NCBI GenBank assembly: GCA_033032865.1 | Contig: JAWHQI010000019.1 | Span: 18,518,001-18,582,000 of the forward strand | DNA: 64,000 bases | Reading direction: 5' to 3' | From: Dactylorhiza incarnata | Lineage: Eukaryota; Streptophyta; Magnoliopsida; Asparagales; Orchidaceae | In this document: positions 63,904 through 64,000 of the stretch, in pieces | Layout: each line of letters opens with the position of its first letter | How positions within the stretch are numbered: position 1 is the first letter of the stretch | The notes under the pieces: generated by a model | The model's database searches: none | The model's input: only the letters and a program-made list of their open reading frames with translations | What the model was told of the DNA's origin: nothing | Made by a program: the position numbers and the translations under genes

Positions 63904-64000
63904 TTTGTGTTTAGTTGATGTGGTGAACTGCTTCTGAATATTTCTCTTTTAATTCCTGCACTCTTTATAAACAATGCTAATACAGGTATTTGGTCCAGCT

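Larger units (their letters stand above)
59952..64000 (+). mobile_element. RT11: Athila-type gag-protease element, runs off the window
   Basis: 5' LTR 59952-61464, intact tRNA-Asp primer site, then gag-protease with an acidic tail ending at 63903. This is followed at 63984 by the sequence that follows gag-protease in RT8 and RT1 (CAGGTATTTGGTCC). RT8 homology predicts a non-coding domain and 3' LTR to the right, not a polymerase. The left target sequence is aacct (59947-59951). Confidence 0.9.

Overview
This is plant nuclear DNA, apparently from the repeat-rich part of a large angiosperm genome. Every coding signal I can assign belongs to an LTR retrotransposon. I see no host gene, tRNA or rRNA gene, CRISPR array or DNA transposon. 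The species cannot be told from the sequence. Plant origin rests on the lineages present: Sirevirus-type Copia elements, Tekay/Del-type chromoviruses, and Athila-type elements primed by tRNA-Asp.

I resolve eleven elements, named RT1-RT11, in two nests. Left nest: RT3 (7247-11376, +) is a gene-less Athila-type element. Its 5' LTR is interrupted by a Tekay-type LTR, RT2 (about 3524-7246, -), which itself carries the Athila-type RT1 (1-3523, -). Its 3' LTR is interrupted by a Sirevirus, RT4 (11377-22746, +). The gag of RT4 is split by RT5 (14305-21656, -), a Sirevirus derivative with gag and a downstream ORF but no pol. RT6 (22747-25045, +) is a decayed gypsy remnant. Right nest: RT7 (25046-52312, -) is a Tekay-type chromovirus holding RT8 (29702-36191, -, an Athila-type element with gag only), RT9 (38147-49731, -, a complete Sirevirus) and, in its 5' LTR, RT10 (52313-59951, -, another Tekay). 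RT10 is in turn entered by RT11 (59952 to beyond the window, +, an Athila-type gag-protease element). Exact 5-bp target duplications support RT5 (aagaa), RT8 (gtaaa) and RT9 (cactg).

The genes are parts of gag-pol machinery: nucleocapsid zinc knuckles, aspartic protease, integrase, reverse transcriptase, RNase H and chromodomain. RT9 and RT10 are nearly complete but broken. RT5, RT8 and RT11 lack polymerase and would depend on proteins supplied in trans. RT3 and RT6 carry no working gene.

The most interesting signals are non-coding. (1) Three tandem hairpins in the RT7 leader share a loop while their stems change in compensating pairs. (2) Tandem U5 hairpins in RT4 and RT9 show the same behaviour. 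(3) A short GT-AG intron sits at the gag/protease junction of both Tekay families. (4) Nearly every LTR family carries a CpG-rich palindrome array, usually just upstream of its TATA box, and nearly identical modules occur in unrelated superfamilies. (5) Stems bracket the polypurine tract in both Sireviruses that keep it. All of this is by-eye reading; no alignment, folding or database search was run.
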